Shown here in pieces: positions 1 to 7,322 of a stretch of DNA of 7,378 bases. The DNA is from an uncultured Bacteroidales bacterium (GTDB taxonomy: Bacteria; Bacteroidota; Bacteroidia; Bacteroidales; UBA932). The position numbers were made by a program, and so were the translations under genes. The notes below the pieces were generated by a model that saw nothing but the letters and a program-made list of their open reading frames with translations, was not told where the DNA came from and did no database searches. Position 1 is the stretch's first letter; each line of letters opens with the position of its first letter. Location of the stretch: assembly GCA_905234775.1 (NCBI GenBank), contig CAJOJC010000100.1, forward strand, positions 3,307 to 10,684. Direction: 5' to 3'.

Positions 1-921
1 GAGCCATGAGAGGATCGTACGGCCTCCTGCGTTGTGGTAGAACTCGTCTCCCTTGGGCCTGAACATTTCGTCTGTCATAACCGTAAGGTTGCCGGCGATG
101 TTGGAGGTGAAGAATTCAACGATGAAGAGGTTCTCCACACTCCTTTCGTCCTTGAAGATGTTCGAGAAGACCGGATCGAGGTCTCCACCGGCCAGGGCAC
201 ACTGGTTTGCGGCTTCGACCGCCACATCCCACTGCTTAGCATAGAGCGCAACCCTGCTGAGGAAGCCATAGGCTGCGGCCCTTGTAACGCGACCGCGCCA
301 GTTGTCAGGCCATGCGACGGGAAGGGCGGGAGCAGCAGTCTGGAGTTCATCGATTATGAACTGCCAGGTTTCCGCTTCGGTCGAGATGGGTTTATCATTC
401 TCGTTCGGTCCGTCGAGGCTGTCGCGGATAACGACTCCTCCCCAGACTCTTGCCAGATACCAGTAAGACCATGCCCTGAGAAAATGTGTCTCAGCCTCCC
501 TGATGGCAAGCCAGTTGGGGTCTTTGAAGTTGGAACGGTATTTCTCGAGATTGGCGAACCATTCGTTGTAGCGTTTGACGCGGGTATAGACTTCATCCCA
601 GCAATCGAGGATGCTGGTCTTGTCCGTAGTGAACTCAGAAGTCCATATCATACATCTGTTGTAGCGCTGGATAGAGTTCCAGTCTCCGCTCTTGATTATA
701 TCAGTAAGGGCGTCCGTGAAATTGCTGTTGAGTCCGTAGAACTCAGATCTGTCGCGCACGCCGCCGTAATTGCCTATACAATAGGAGTCGAAGGTATCCT
801 GGTTTCCGGACCAGATTACGGACTCGGAGTAGTAATCAGGAGATTTCACATCCAGGATCGATTCGCAGGAAACCGCAACTGCGGCCGCGACAAAGAGCAA
901 AAGTAAATAAGCCTTTTTCAT
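1..921 (-). CDS. SusD/RagB-family nutrient-binding outer-membrane lipoprotein, C-terminus cut off by the window edge
   Basis: The frame opens with ATG at 921-919 and stays open to base 1, giving the first 307 residues; family members usually have about 500-600, so the C-terminal part is missing. Residues 1-18 form a lipoprotein signal peptide (MKK, then a hydrophobic run LLLLFVAAAVAV), and lipobox AVSC places the acylated cysteine at residue 19. The SusD-like N-terminal domain follows. Its helical-repeat signature is visible at about 143-167 (AETHFLRAWSYWYLARVWGG), with a second TPR-like helix pair at about 211-240 (TRAAAYGFLSRVALYA). SusD proteins sit on the cell surface, bind the ligand and close as a lid over the SusC channel. 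The start lies 3 nt after the stop of the SusC gene, so the two are almost certainly co-transcribed and perhaps translationally coupled. The ligand is unknown: substrate cannot be read from the sequence, and no degradative enzyme is seen nearby. Confidence 0.95.
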   Translation of the reverse strand, partial: MKKAYLLLLFVAAAVAVSCESILDVKSPDYYSESVIWSGNQDTFDSYCIGNYGGVRDRSEFYGLNSNFTDALTDIIKSGDWNSIQRYNRCMIWTSEFTTDKTSILDCWDEVYTRVKRYNEWFANLEKYRSNFKDPNWLAIREAETHFLRAWSYWYLARVWGGVVIRDSLDGPNENDKPISTEAETWQFIIDELQTAAPALPVAWPDNWRGRVTRAAAYGFLSRVALYAKQWDVAVEAANQCALAGGDLDPVFSNIFKDERSVENLFIVEFFTSNIAGNLTVMTDEMFRPKGDEFYHNAGGRTILSWL

Positions 922-924
922 ATC

Positions 925-3900
925 TTAGAATGTGAGGTTTACGCCAAGACTGTAGGTCTTCTGCTGAGGATAATAACCATTGTTGATTCCGGGGTTCTCA
1001 GGATCCATGTAGGGGAACTCGGTAATCGTGAAGAGATTCGTACCCGCGACGTACACCGAGGCCTTGCTCAGGCCGGCATACCTGACTATTTTATCTGGCA
1101 ACGCGTAAGAGAGCTGGAGATTCTTCAGACGGAAATACGCTCCGTTGACGACGAGGATCTCGGAGAGATAGTCGTTGTTGGAGTTATAAGTACCGTGGAG
1201 TCTCGGATATTTGGTATTCGTATTAGGAGTGTAGTTTGGACCATACTGGCCTTCATACTCCTCTACCGGTCTGTACATCCTCTCTACGAGATACTTGAAA
1301 GTGTTGCCGCTCTCATAGAAAGGCCTGGTGTAGATAGTGCCGTCTACATGGCCGGTGGACTGATAGTAACCGTTGAGGGGATAGTCACAAAGACCGACAC
1401 CGTAGAAGAGGGCCGTAAGGGACAGGCCCTTCCACGACAGCTCTACGTTGAGCGAATAGTTGATTTCAGGAAGAGTCGAACGGCCGACTTTTACATAGTC
1501 CTGAACGCGGTCGAACTGACCGTCGCCGTTGATGTCTTCGTACATACAGTCGCCTATCATGTAGTAGCCGGACGGCGGAGCGGGAGCCGCTGCGATCTCC
1601 TCTTCAGTCTCGAAGAGGCCGATGTAGTGATAGCCGTAAAGCTGGCCGAGCGGCTGACCGATCACGATGTTGCCGTAGTAAGGCTGGGAGTCGGCGACAA
1701 GGCGCGAAAGGACCTTGTTCCTCGACCATGAGAACATACCCCTGACAGAGTATGAGAAGCCGTTTGACAGCCAGTTGTTGTGGGTCACGACCAACTCAAG
1801 TCCCCTGTCGTCCATGGTTCCCGTATTGATGTAGGAGGGATGGTTCTTACCGAGCGAAGGGGCATAGACATTTCCTCCGGCATTTTCAAGGATTCTGTCG
1901 GTGTATTTGTAGAACCAGTCGAATTCGACAGAGAGCTTGTTTCTGAAGAGGGTCGCCTCGAAGCCGGCGTTGTAGCAGGTCATGTGGGACCAGGTAAGGT
2001 CGTCGTAGACATATCCGTCTGTATAGAAGGCTGCAACGGGCTTGTTGTTGAAACCGTAGAAATAGCCGGGAGCATTGGAGCGGTAGCGGTTCTGCCAGAG
2101 ATAAGGCGAGCAGTCGTTGGATCCCAGCTGGCCTATAGAGGCCCTCAGTTTAAGGAAGTCGACGAAACGGACATGGTCCGAGAAGAAATCCTCCTTAGAA
2201 ATAGTCCAGCCGATAGCCGCAGACGGGAAAATACCCCAGCGGTTTTCTGGAGCGAAGATGTAGGAGGCGTCCTGTCTGGCGGTAAGTTCGAGCAGATACT
2301 TCTCGTCGTAGATATAGGAAAGGCGCTCTGCAAAACCGATGTCTGCAGTATTGTAGTGACGGCCTTCCACAGGACTGATAACGGTAGTTCCGTTATTCAG
2401 ATCCATAGGCTCTTCTGCGACGTATCCTGTCTTGTTGCCCCACATAGACTCGCTGTAGCGCTCAGTCTGCTCGTAAAGGGCAACTGCCGAAATTACATGT
2501 TTTCCGAAGGTTCTGTCGTAGCTGAGCTGAGGACGAAGGGTATAAGACCAGTCGTGCGAATAGCTCTTTGAGAAGACCGACTGAGGGATACCCTGGCAGA
2601 CTGTCTTATAGGCCTGGAGCTGAGTCCTGTCGAAGTAGTAGAGGTCGTAGCTTCTCTCATAGCTCTTCGCATTGGACATGCTGAAATTGAAGCCTGCGAA
2701 TACAGATGCCTTGAGTCCTTTCAGGAACTCGATATTGTCGAAACTGTACTCCAGAGTAGACCTGATTGCGGTTTCATAAGTTCTGGAATCCGAATAACCG
2801 GATTCAGTAAGGGCGCTGTCCGGCGAGAGAACCATCTGGCCGTTGAGAAGACCGAGAGGATAAGTTACTCCGTCTGCGTCTGTATATGTATTCTTAATGA
2901 TAGGAATGCTGTAGTGGGCCCTCTGGATAGGGTTGTAGTAACCCTGAATGAACTGCAGGGAGCTATCGAAGCTGTAACCGGGCATGTGGCGGTAGGTATA
3001 CCTGCCGGTCATGTTGATATTGTATCTGAGTCCCTGGGCCAGCTTTGCGTCTATGTTTGCACGTACGTTATAACGATTCAGGCCGGTATTTCTGACTATA
3101 CCGTTCTGATCCATGTAGCCCATACTGGAGAAGTAGCTGAACTTGTCGTTTCCTCCGGAAGCGCTGATATTGTGTTGCTGGAGGCTTCCGAAATCGTTGT
3201 ACACGGTAGCGAGCCAGTCAGTTCCTCCGGCGTCCAGCCATGCGTCGTCTCCGGTAACGCCATTTGCCTGCATGGTCTGGATGTTTTCATCCGTCCACAG
3301 CGGAGTATTGCCGTCCAGCATTCGGGCCAGGTTGTGCCAGTAGATATACTCGCGGGCATCCAGCATTTCGGCCATCGCCGTATTACGGGTAAGGGTATAT
3401 GATCCGTCGTAGTTGATGGTGGCGTGGTCGGCTTTGGATCCGGACTTCGTAGTGATAAGGATAACGCCGTTACCGCCCCTGACACCATAGATAGCCGCAG
3501 TTGCCGCATCCTTGAGGACTGAAATCGAAGCGATATCGTTAGGGTTCAGGTTCGAGATCTGGCCGCTCTCCATTCCATCGATGATATATAGGGGGCCGCT
3601 GTTTCCGCCGTAAGTCGAAAGACCGCGGACAGTGATGTTGGCCTGGTCTTGTCCCGGAGTACCGGAAGACTGGATTGCAGTAACACCGGCCAGCTTACCT
3701 GCAAGCATGTTTGTAACGTCTGTCGTAGGGGCCTTGACGATGTCTTTGGAGGTCACCTGAGTCACGGAACCAATGACGAACTGCTTTTTCTGGGTACCGT
3801 ATCCCAGGACCACGGCTTCGTCGAGGAAGAGGTTGTCTTCGCGCAGCGTAACGGTAATACCGTTGCGGGCTGCGACTTCCTGGTCTGCATAGCCTATGCA

Positions 3901-4116
3901 GGACACCAGAAGAGTTGCTCCTGACCTCACTTCAATCTCAAACACGCCCTCCGGACCCGTACTCACGCCGTTCGAGGTTCCTTTCTCGATAACGGCGGCT
4001 CCATCCACGACCTTACCCTTGACTGGCAGCTTCTGCTGAGCATACGCCGCGGGCATCCCCGCAAACAGCAACAGAACTGCCATGCAGGTAATGAATAGTT
4101 TTCTGAGTAATTCCAT
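925..4116 (-). CDS. SusC/RagA-family TonB-dependent outer-membrane transporter
   Basis: This 1063-residue protein is full length for the family. Residues 1-26 are a signal peptide with likely cleavage at AYA|QQ. A carboxypeptidase-D-regulatory-like domain follows (about 30-95; KGTSNGVST, SCIGYADQEV). Next come the TonB-box-like segment typical of SusC (99-108, DEAVVLGYGT), the plug (about 109-217; MLAGKLAGV, ITVRGLSTYGG, PLYIIDGM, SVLKDAATAAIYGVRGGNG), and the beta-barrel from about 225 to the terminal phenylalanine (LGVNLTF). DINGDGQFD at 861-869 is the acidic loop often seen in SusC proteins. I chose ATG at 4116-4114. The frame can be extended to a GTG at 4188, but that would cross a terminator hairpin and promoter and put 24 unlikely residues before the signal peptide. 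The protein should import a ligand across the outer membrane using TonB-ExbBD energy, paired with the SusD encoded 3 nt downstream. The N-terminal domain lacks the usual turn after KVVD, a gap of about 7-9 residues. The substrate is unknown. Confidence 0.97.
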   Translation of the reverse strand: MELLRKLFITCMAVLLLFAGMPAAYAQQKLPVKGKVVDGAAVIEKGTSNGVSTGPEGVFEIEVRSGATLLVSCIGYADQEVAARNGITVTLREDNLFLDEAVVLGYGTQKKQFVIGSVTQVTSKDIVKAPTTDVTNMLAGKLAGVTAIQSSGTPGQDQANITVRGLSTYGGNSGPLYIIDGMESGQISNLNPNDIASISVLKDAATAAIYGVRGGNGVILITTKSGSKADHATINYDGSYTLTRNTAMAEMLDAREYIYWHNLARMLDGNTPLWTDENIQTMQANGVTGDDAWLDAGGTDWLATVYNDFGSLQQHNISASGGNDKFSYFSSMGYMDQNGIVRNTGLNRYNVRANIDAKLAQGLRYNINMTGRYTYRHMPGYSFDSSLQFIQGYYNPIQRAHYSIPIIKNTYTDADGVTYPLGLLNGQMVLSPDSALTESGYSDSRTYETAIRSTLEYSFDNIEFLKGLKASVFAGFNFSMSNAKSYERSYDLYYFDRTQLQAYKTVCQGIPQSVFSKSYSHDWSYTLRPQLSYDRTFGKHVISAVALYEQTERYSESMWGNKTGYVAEEPMDLNNGTTVISPVEGRHYNTADIGFAERLSYIYDEKYLLELTARQDASYIFAPENRWGIFPSAAIGWTISKEDFFSDHVRFVDFLKLRASIGQLGSNDCSPYLWQNRYRSNAPGYFYGFNNKPVAAFYTDGYVYDDLTWSHMTCYNAGFEATLFRNKLSVEFDWFYKYTDRILENAGGNVYAPSLGKNHPSYINTGTMDDRGLELVVTHNNWLSNGFSYSVRGMFSWSRNKVLSRLVADSQPYYGNIVIGQPLGQLYGYHYIGLFETEEEIAAAPAPPSGYYMIGDCMYEDINGDGQFDRVQDYVKVGRSTLPEINYSLNVELSWKGLSLTALFYGVGLCDYPLNGYYQSTGHVDGTIYTRPFYESGNTFKYLVERMYRPVEEYEGQYGPNYTPNTNTKYPRLHGTYNSNNDYLSEILVVNGAYFRLKNLQLSYALPDKIVRYAGLSKASVYVAGTNLFTITEFPYMDPENPGINNGYYPQQKTYSLGVNLTF

Positions 4117-4141
4117 CAGTTGTTTAGTGTTATTAGGTTTA

Positions 4142-4149
4142 CAAATATA
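4142..4149 (-). promoter_or_regulatory. Putative -7 promoter element of the SusC/SusD operon
   Basis: The minus strand reads TATATTTG here, an exact match to the Bacteroidota housekeeping -7 consensus TAnnTTTG. Transcription would start near 4136-4138, leaving a leader of about 20 nt before the ATG at 4116. No TTG-type -33 element is present at the usual spacing of about 19-21 nt, where the terminator stem lies instead. No strong Shine-Dalgarno sequence precedes the start, which is normal in this phylum. Confidence 0.65.
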
Positions 4150-4150
4150 C

Positions 4151-4193
4151 AAAATAAAACAATAGGGTGTCCCTGAAAACGGGGACACCCTAT
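4151..4193 (-). terminator. Intrinsic terminator of the M16 protease gene
   Basis: A perfect 12-bp stem (4162-4173 pairs with 4182-4193; GGGTGTCCC core) closes an 8-nt loop. On the minus strand it is followed by a U-rich tract, TTGTTTTATTTT, down to 4151. The stem starts 21 nt after the TAG stop of the protease gene (4215-4217). The other strand has no T-run after the stem, so it acts on minus-strand transcripts only. It should largely insulate the SusC/SusD operon from readthrough. Confidence 0.9.
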
Positions 4194-4214
4194 GTATAAA
4201 GTTGAGTCGAAAAA

Positions 4215-7019
4215 CTATTCCTTACCGACCATCACGATCTTAGTGACGTTGTTCTGGTCGATGATAGCCTTGAGGGCTGCCTTTGCCTCGTCGGCGGTAA
4301 TGCCGTTGAGGATATCAAGATAGCCGGCATCAAGGTCCTCACCGCTTGTAAGATAATCTACGAGGAGGCTGGCGAAATAGCTGTTCTCAGTCTGATTTGC
4401 CTTGTACTCCTTGGCAAGATACTCCTTAGCTTTTGCGAGGTCTTCTGCGGAAGGACCGGTCTTAAGGAACTCATCTACGAGTTCCTTGACCCTACCCTCG
4501 GTATACTCTACCTTGTCGGGGTTGGTCTGGTAAACGATCTGGACAAGTGCCTGGCTCTTAGGGTAAGCCATCTCCCTGTCGTAAGCGCCGATCGAATAGG
4601 TAGCGCCGTCCTTCTCACGGATCTCTGCAAGGAGAACCATCGTAAGGGTCTGGCAAGCGAGGTCGAGCGCGAGCTGGTTCTTAAGTCCGTAAGGCTGGTT
4701 TCCGATAGCTGCATACAGGCTGATTGCCATAGGGGTACTCATCTGCTTGTCGAAGCTGATCGAGAGGGGTCCCTCACGGAGTTCGTTTCCGGCGAGCTTG
4801 TAGGTCTCGGTCTTTCTCTTCTTTGCGGGGAGCGAGCCGATGTACTTCTCGATAAGCGGCTTAGCCTCGTCAATGCTGATGGCGCCGGTAATGATGAAGC
4901 AGAAGTCTGCTGCGTTGGAGAAGCGCTCGGCAGCAATCTTCATCGTACGGGCGTAGTCGACCTTGTCGATATCTGCAGACTTAAGGCTGTAGGCGCGCTC
5001 AGGGCGTGCGTAGAGCTTCTTAAGGCTATCCTGGAACGCGGAGATAGGCTGAGCTTCCTGATTTGCGAGGACAGCTGCGTTCTTAGTCTTCCAAGAAGCA
5101 AAGGACTCGTCGTCGCTGCGCAGTGAAGTAAAGTACAGATAGTTGAGCTGGAGAAGGGTCTCGAAGTCCTTGGGGGCTGCGCGGCCTCTGAGCTGCTCGG
5201 CGTACTCGCCTACTGATGCGTTGAGGAAGACGGTCTTTCCGGTAAGAGCCTTTGAGAGCTCGGGCTTGGAGAAGGCTCCGAGGCCGGCTACATCGATAAG
5301 CTCGTTGAGAGCGGAAAGATTTACGAGATCGGAATCCGGATAGAGCGAGTTACCGCCGTAGCTGAAGCCTCTGAAGAGGACCTGATCGGCGTTGAAGTCG
5401 GTCTGACGGAAGAATACGGTAGCACCGTTCTTAAGGGTAAGTTGAGTGTATCCGAAAGGAGCGGCAGCGGTCTTCTTGACCTTTCCGGCCTTGGGCTCCT
5501 TAGAGATAAGCGGCTGATCGGAAACCTTGTCCTCGTAAGGAGCAATTTCCTCTGCCTCCACTGCTGCGAGAGCTGTCTTCACCTCTTCCTCTGTAGGATA
5601 GACGAGGCCATCCTTCTCAGGAAGCATACAGACTACTACGAGGTTGTCCGGCTCGATAACAGATGCAACGATCTGATTTACAGCCTCTACAGGGATCATA
5701 GGAGCAAGCTGCTGGGCAAGAGTGTACTCGTTCTCGAGGCCCATAATCGGCTCATTGTCGATGAAGTTGCGTACATACTCGCGGCAGTACTGTCCGCTGG
5801 TCTTCTTGTCGCGCTGTTTGTAGCGTGTCTCAAGATTTGAAAGGAAGTCCTCACGTGCGCGGTCATACTCGGAGGCGGTAAAGCCGTTGCGGATGACGCG
5901 GAGCATCTCACGATACACAGAAGTAACGGCGCGCAGAAGCTGGTTCTCATCGAAAATTACAGTTCCTGAGTAAGCCTCTTCGGTCTTTGCGAGGAAGAAC
6001 TCCTCGGTACCGATGTTGGCATCTACGAAGTCAGGATCTGCTTTCTCTGTCATTTCGGTGAGGCGCTGGCCAACCATATAGTCAGCCACACTCATCGCAT
6101 AATAGTAAACTGCGTAATTGAGATCGGCTTTCTCCTCAGGCTTTACAGCAGCGTGTTTCTTGAAGATATAGGAGATAGCATAAGGCTGTTCCTTATCGGA
6201 AGCGATGCTGACGATAGGCTCCTTATTGTCTTCGATAGCGGGATAGTAGCGCTCGGCTGCATCGGGGCCTGCTGCGGGAAGGCTGCTGAAAGTAGAAGCG
6301 ATCTTAGCCTCGACCTCGTCTACATTGATATCACCGACCACTACGATAGCCTGCTGATCGGGCCTGTACCACTTCTTGTAATAAGCGCGGAGGGCCTCAT
6401 ACGGGAAGTTATCTACTACAGACATAAGGCCGATAGGCATACGCTGACCATACTTGTTTCCGGGGTAGATCTCAGGAAGGATCTTGTCGAGCATGCGCAT
6501 CTGGGCATTCTGCCTCGAACGCCACTCTTCGTGGATGACTCCCCTTTCGTGGTCGATGTCATCGTCCTCGAGAAGGAGGGCGCCAGCCCAGTCGTGGAGA
6601 ATAAGGAGGCAGGTGTCAACTGCGGTAGGGAAAGTTCCAACGGGGACATTGTCGATGTTGTAGACTGTCTCGTCGATTGAAGTGTAGGCGTTGAGGTCAG
6701 CGCCGAACTTCACACCGATGCTCTCGCAGTACTTGATAATGCCGTTTCCTGCGAAGTTCTCACTTCCGTTGAAGCACATATGCTCAAGGAAATGGGCAAG
6801 ACCTCTCTGATCTTCCTCTTCGAGGATGGAACCTACTTTCTGGGCAATGTAGAAATTGGCCTGGCCTTTAGGCTCCTCGTTGTGTCTCACATAATAAGTA
6901 AGACCGTTCTCAAGCTGTCCGATACGGACTGCAGGATCGATGGGAAGAGCCGGCATTTGCTGGCCGTAACTCACTGCGCCGGCGAGAAGAGCCAGCGCGA
7001 AGATGATTGTTTTCTTCAT
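4215..7019 (-). CDS. Secreted M16-family zinc metallopeptidase, PqqL-like, two-halved
   Basis: This is a 934-residue M16 protease of the long form, with two homologous halves that enclose a peptide-digesting chamber. Residues 1-19 are a signal peptide (MKKTIIFALALLAGAVSYG|QQ) without a lipobox, so it is probably periplasmic. The inverted zinc motif HFLEH is at 76-80 (ligands H76 and H80, catalytic E79). The third ligand is most likely E165 in the ERGVIHEEW segment (158-166), which closely resembles the same region of E. coli PqqL. An M16 C-type domain covers about 200-390 (WYRPDQQAIVVVGDI). A charged and alanine-rich hinge at about 480-520 leads into the second half, which lacks an HxxEH motif. 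Its C-type domain covers about 690-870, with the substrate-binding R/Y pair R801 and Y808 (REKDGATYS). The start is ATG at 7019; a TTG at 7043 would add eight residues before a good signal peptide. It has its own promoter and terminator, so it is probably monocistronic. The physiological substrate is unknown. Confidence 0.95.
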   Translation of the reverse strand: MKKTIIFALALLAGAVSYGQQMPALPIDPAVRIGQLENGLTYYVRHNEEPKGQANFYIAQKVGSILEEEDQRGLAHFLEHMCFNGSENFAGNGIIKYCESIGVKFGADLNAYTSIDETVYNIDNVPVGTFPTAVDTCLLILHDWAGALLLEDDDIDHERGVIHEEWRSRQNAQMRMLDKILPEIYPGNKYGQRMPIGLMSVVDNFPYEALRAYYKKWYRPDQQAIVVVGDINVDEVEAKIASTFSSLPAAGPDAAERYYPAIEDNKEPIVSIASDKEQPYAISYIFKKHAAVKPEEKADLNYAVYYYAMSVADYMVGQRLTEMTEKADPDFVDANIGTEEFFLAKTEEAYSGTVIFDENQLLRAVTSVYREMLRVIRNGFTASEYDRAREDFLSNLETRYKQRDKKTSGQYCREYVRNFIDNEPIMGLENEYTLAQQLAPMIPVEAVNQIVASVIEPDNLVVVCMLPEKDGLVYPTEEEVKTALAAVEAEEIAPYEDKVSDQPLISKEPKAGKVKKTAAAPFGYTQLTLKNGATVFFRQTDFNADQVLFRGFSYGGNSLYPDSDLVNLSALNELIDVAGLGAFSKPELSKALTGKTVFLNASVGEYAEQLRGRAAPKDFETLLQLNYLYFTSLRSDDESFASWKTKNAAVLANQEAQPISAFQDSLKKLYARPERAYSLKSADIDKVDYARTMKIAAERFSNAADFCFIITGAISIDEAKPLIEKYIGSLPAKKRKTETYKLAGNELREGPLSISFDKQMSTPMAISLYAAIGNQPYGLKNQLALDLACQTLTMVLLAEIREKDGATYSIGAYDREMAYPKSQALVQIVYQTNPDKVEYTEGRVKELVDEFLKTGPSAEDLAKAKEYLAKEYKANQTENSYFASLLVDYLTSGEDLDAGYLDILNGITADEAKAALKAIIDQNNVTKIVMVGKE

Positions 7020-7061
7020 AATCGATTTAAAGTTAACCAACAATTAATTATATTTTGAGGT

Positions 7062-7069
7062 CAAATATA
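7062..7069 (-). promoter_or_regulatory. Putative -7 promoter element of the M16 protease gene
   Basis: The minus strand reads TATATTTG, an exact match to the Bacteroidota TAnnTTTG -7 consensus, preceded by TTTTTG. The predicted start of transcription near 7055 gives an AT-rich leader of roughly 36 nt before the ATG at 7019, again without a clear Shine-Dalgarno sequence. No TTG-type -33 element is seen 19-21 nt upstream. The 13 bp at 7062-7074 are identical to those at the SusC promoter (4142-4154). Confidence 0.65.
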
Positions 7070-7139
7070 CAAAAATTATACCTACCCTGTACCCCCCACG
7101 CCTACTCTAGGCTCTCATTCCCACCGGAACGCTGATTTC

Positions 7140-7158
7140 CCATGATTCTGGCGAGTTT
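7140..7158. repeat. 19-bp imperfect direct repeat, copy 1
   Basis: This copy matches 7191-7209 at all but three of 19 positions, with shared core TGATTCTGGCG. The copies start 51 bp apart. The 8-mer TTCTGGCG inside them occurs a third time at 7342-7349. No function is recognised. Confidence 0.7.
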
Positions 7159-7170
7159 GAGCTCTGCTTT

Positions 7171-7216
7171 AACCCCGAATTGTTAATTATCCTTGATTCT
7201 GGCGGATTTCGGGGTT
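7171..7216 (+). repeat. 9-bp inverted repeat with long loop, possible weak plus-strand terminator
   Basis: AACCCCGAA at 7171-7179 pairs perfectly with TTCGGGGTT at 7208-7216 across a 28-nt loop. On the plus strand it is followed by GTTTTT (7217-7222), which resembles an intrinsic terminator for that direction. The loop is long for an efficient terminator and no plus-strand gene is visible to be terminated, so the role is uncertain. Confidence 0.35.
7191..7209. repeat. 19-bp imperfect direct repeat, copy 2
   Basis: This is the second copy of the repeat at 7140-7158. Its last two bases also form part of the right arm of the inverted repeat 7171-7179 / 7208-7216, so the copy lies mostly in the loop of that possible hairpin. 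Confidence 0.7.
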
Positions 7217-7241
7217 GTTTTTCTGCCGATATTCTGAGTTG

Positions 7242-7307
7242 TGCAGAAGGTCCCCCACACGTTTGCGGAAGGTCCCCGCTGTTTTTGCACAAGGTGGAAT
7301 TCTAACA
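7242..7307 (+). repeat. Three degenerate tandem units with a 22-bp period
   Basis: Units begin at 7242 (TGCAGAAGGTCCCC), 7264 (TGCGGAAGGTCCCC) and 7286 (TGCACAAGGTGG), exactly 22 bp apart. The first 14 bp of units 1 and 2 differ at one base; the unit ends are less conserved, and the third unit diverges after AAGGT. Inverted or further direct copies follow at 7309-7322 and 7349-7358. The spacers are not of constant sequence or CRISPR length, so this is not a CRISPR array. Confidence 0.65.
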
Positions 7308-7322
7308 CGGGGACCTTGCGCA
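7264..7322. repeat. Long inverted repeat formed by opposed AAGGTCCCC copies
   Basis: Bases 7264-7278 are complementary to 7308-7322 at 14 of 15 positions (TGCGGAAGGTCCCCG against CGGGGACCTTGCGCA), with a 29-nt loop. A transcript of either strand could fold here. Neither arm is followed by a clear T-run, so it does not look like a simple intrinsic terminator. Confidence 0.6.

Noticed and set aside
34..906. A 290-codon open frame on the plus strand, antisense to SusD
   Set aside because: It mirrors the strongly supported SusD reading frame on the other strand, shows no recognisable domain or signal, and its length follows from the codon bias of the real gene.
1195..2571. Two long plus-strand open frames antisense to SusC (178 and 263 codons)
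   Set aside because: They overlap a clear full-length SusC and have no family features; they are shadows of that gene.
4117..4188. N-terminal extension of SusC to a GTG at 4188
   Set aside because: It would place translated sequence across the terminator hairpin and the -7 promoter box, and put 24 residues ahead of a good signal peptide.
7020..7043. N-terminal extension of the M16 protease to a TTG at 7043
   Set aside because: The ATG at 7019 directly begins a standard MKK signal peptide; the extension adds only eight residues of AT-rich leader with a rare start codon.
7107..7292. A 61-codon minus-strand open frame in the repeat region
   Set aside because: It is made mostly of the translated short repeats (for example PPES and SPES), has no recognised domain and overlaps the repeat cluster, so it is probably not a gene.
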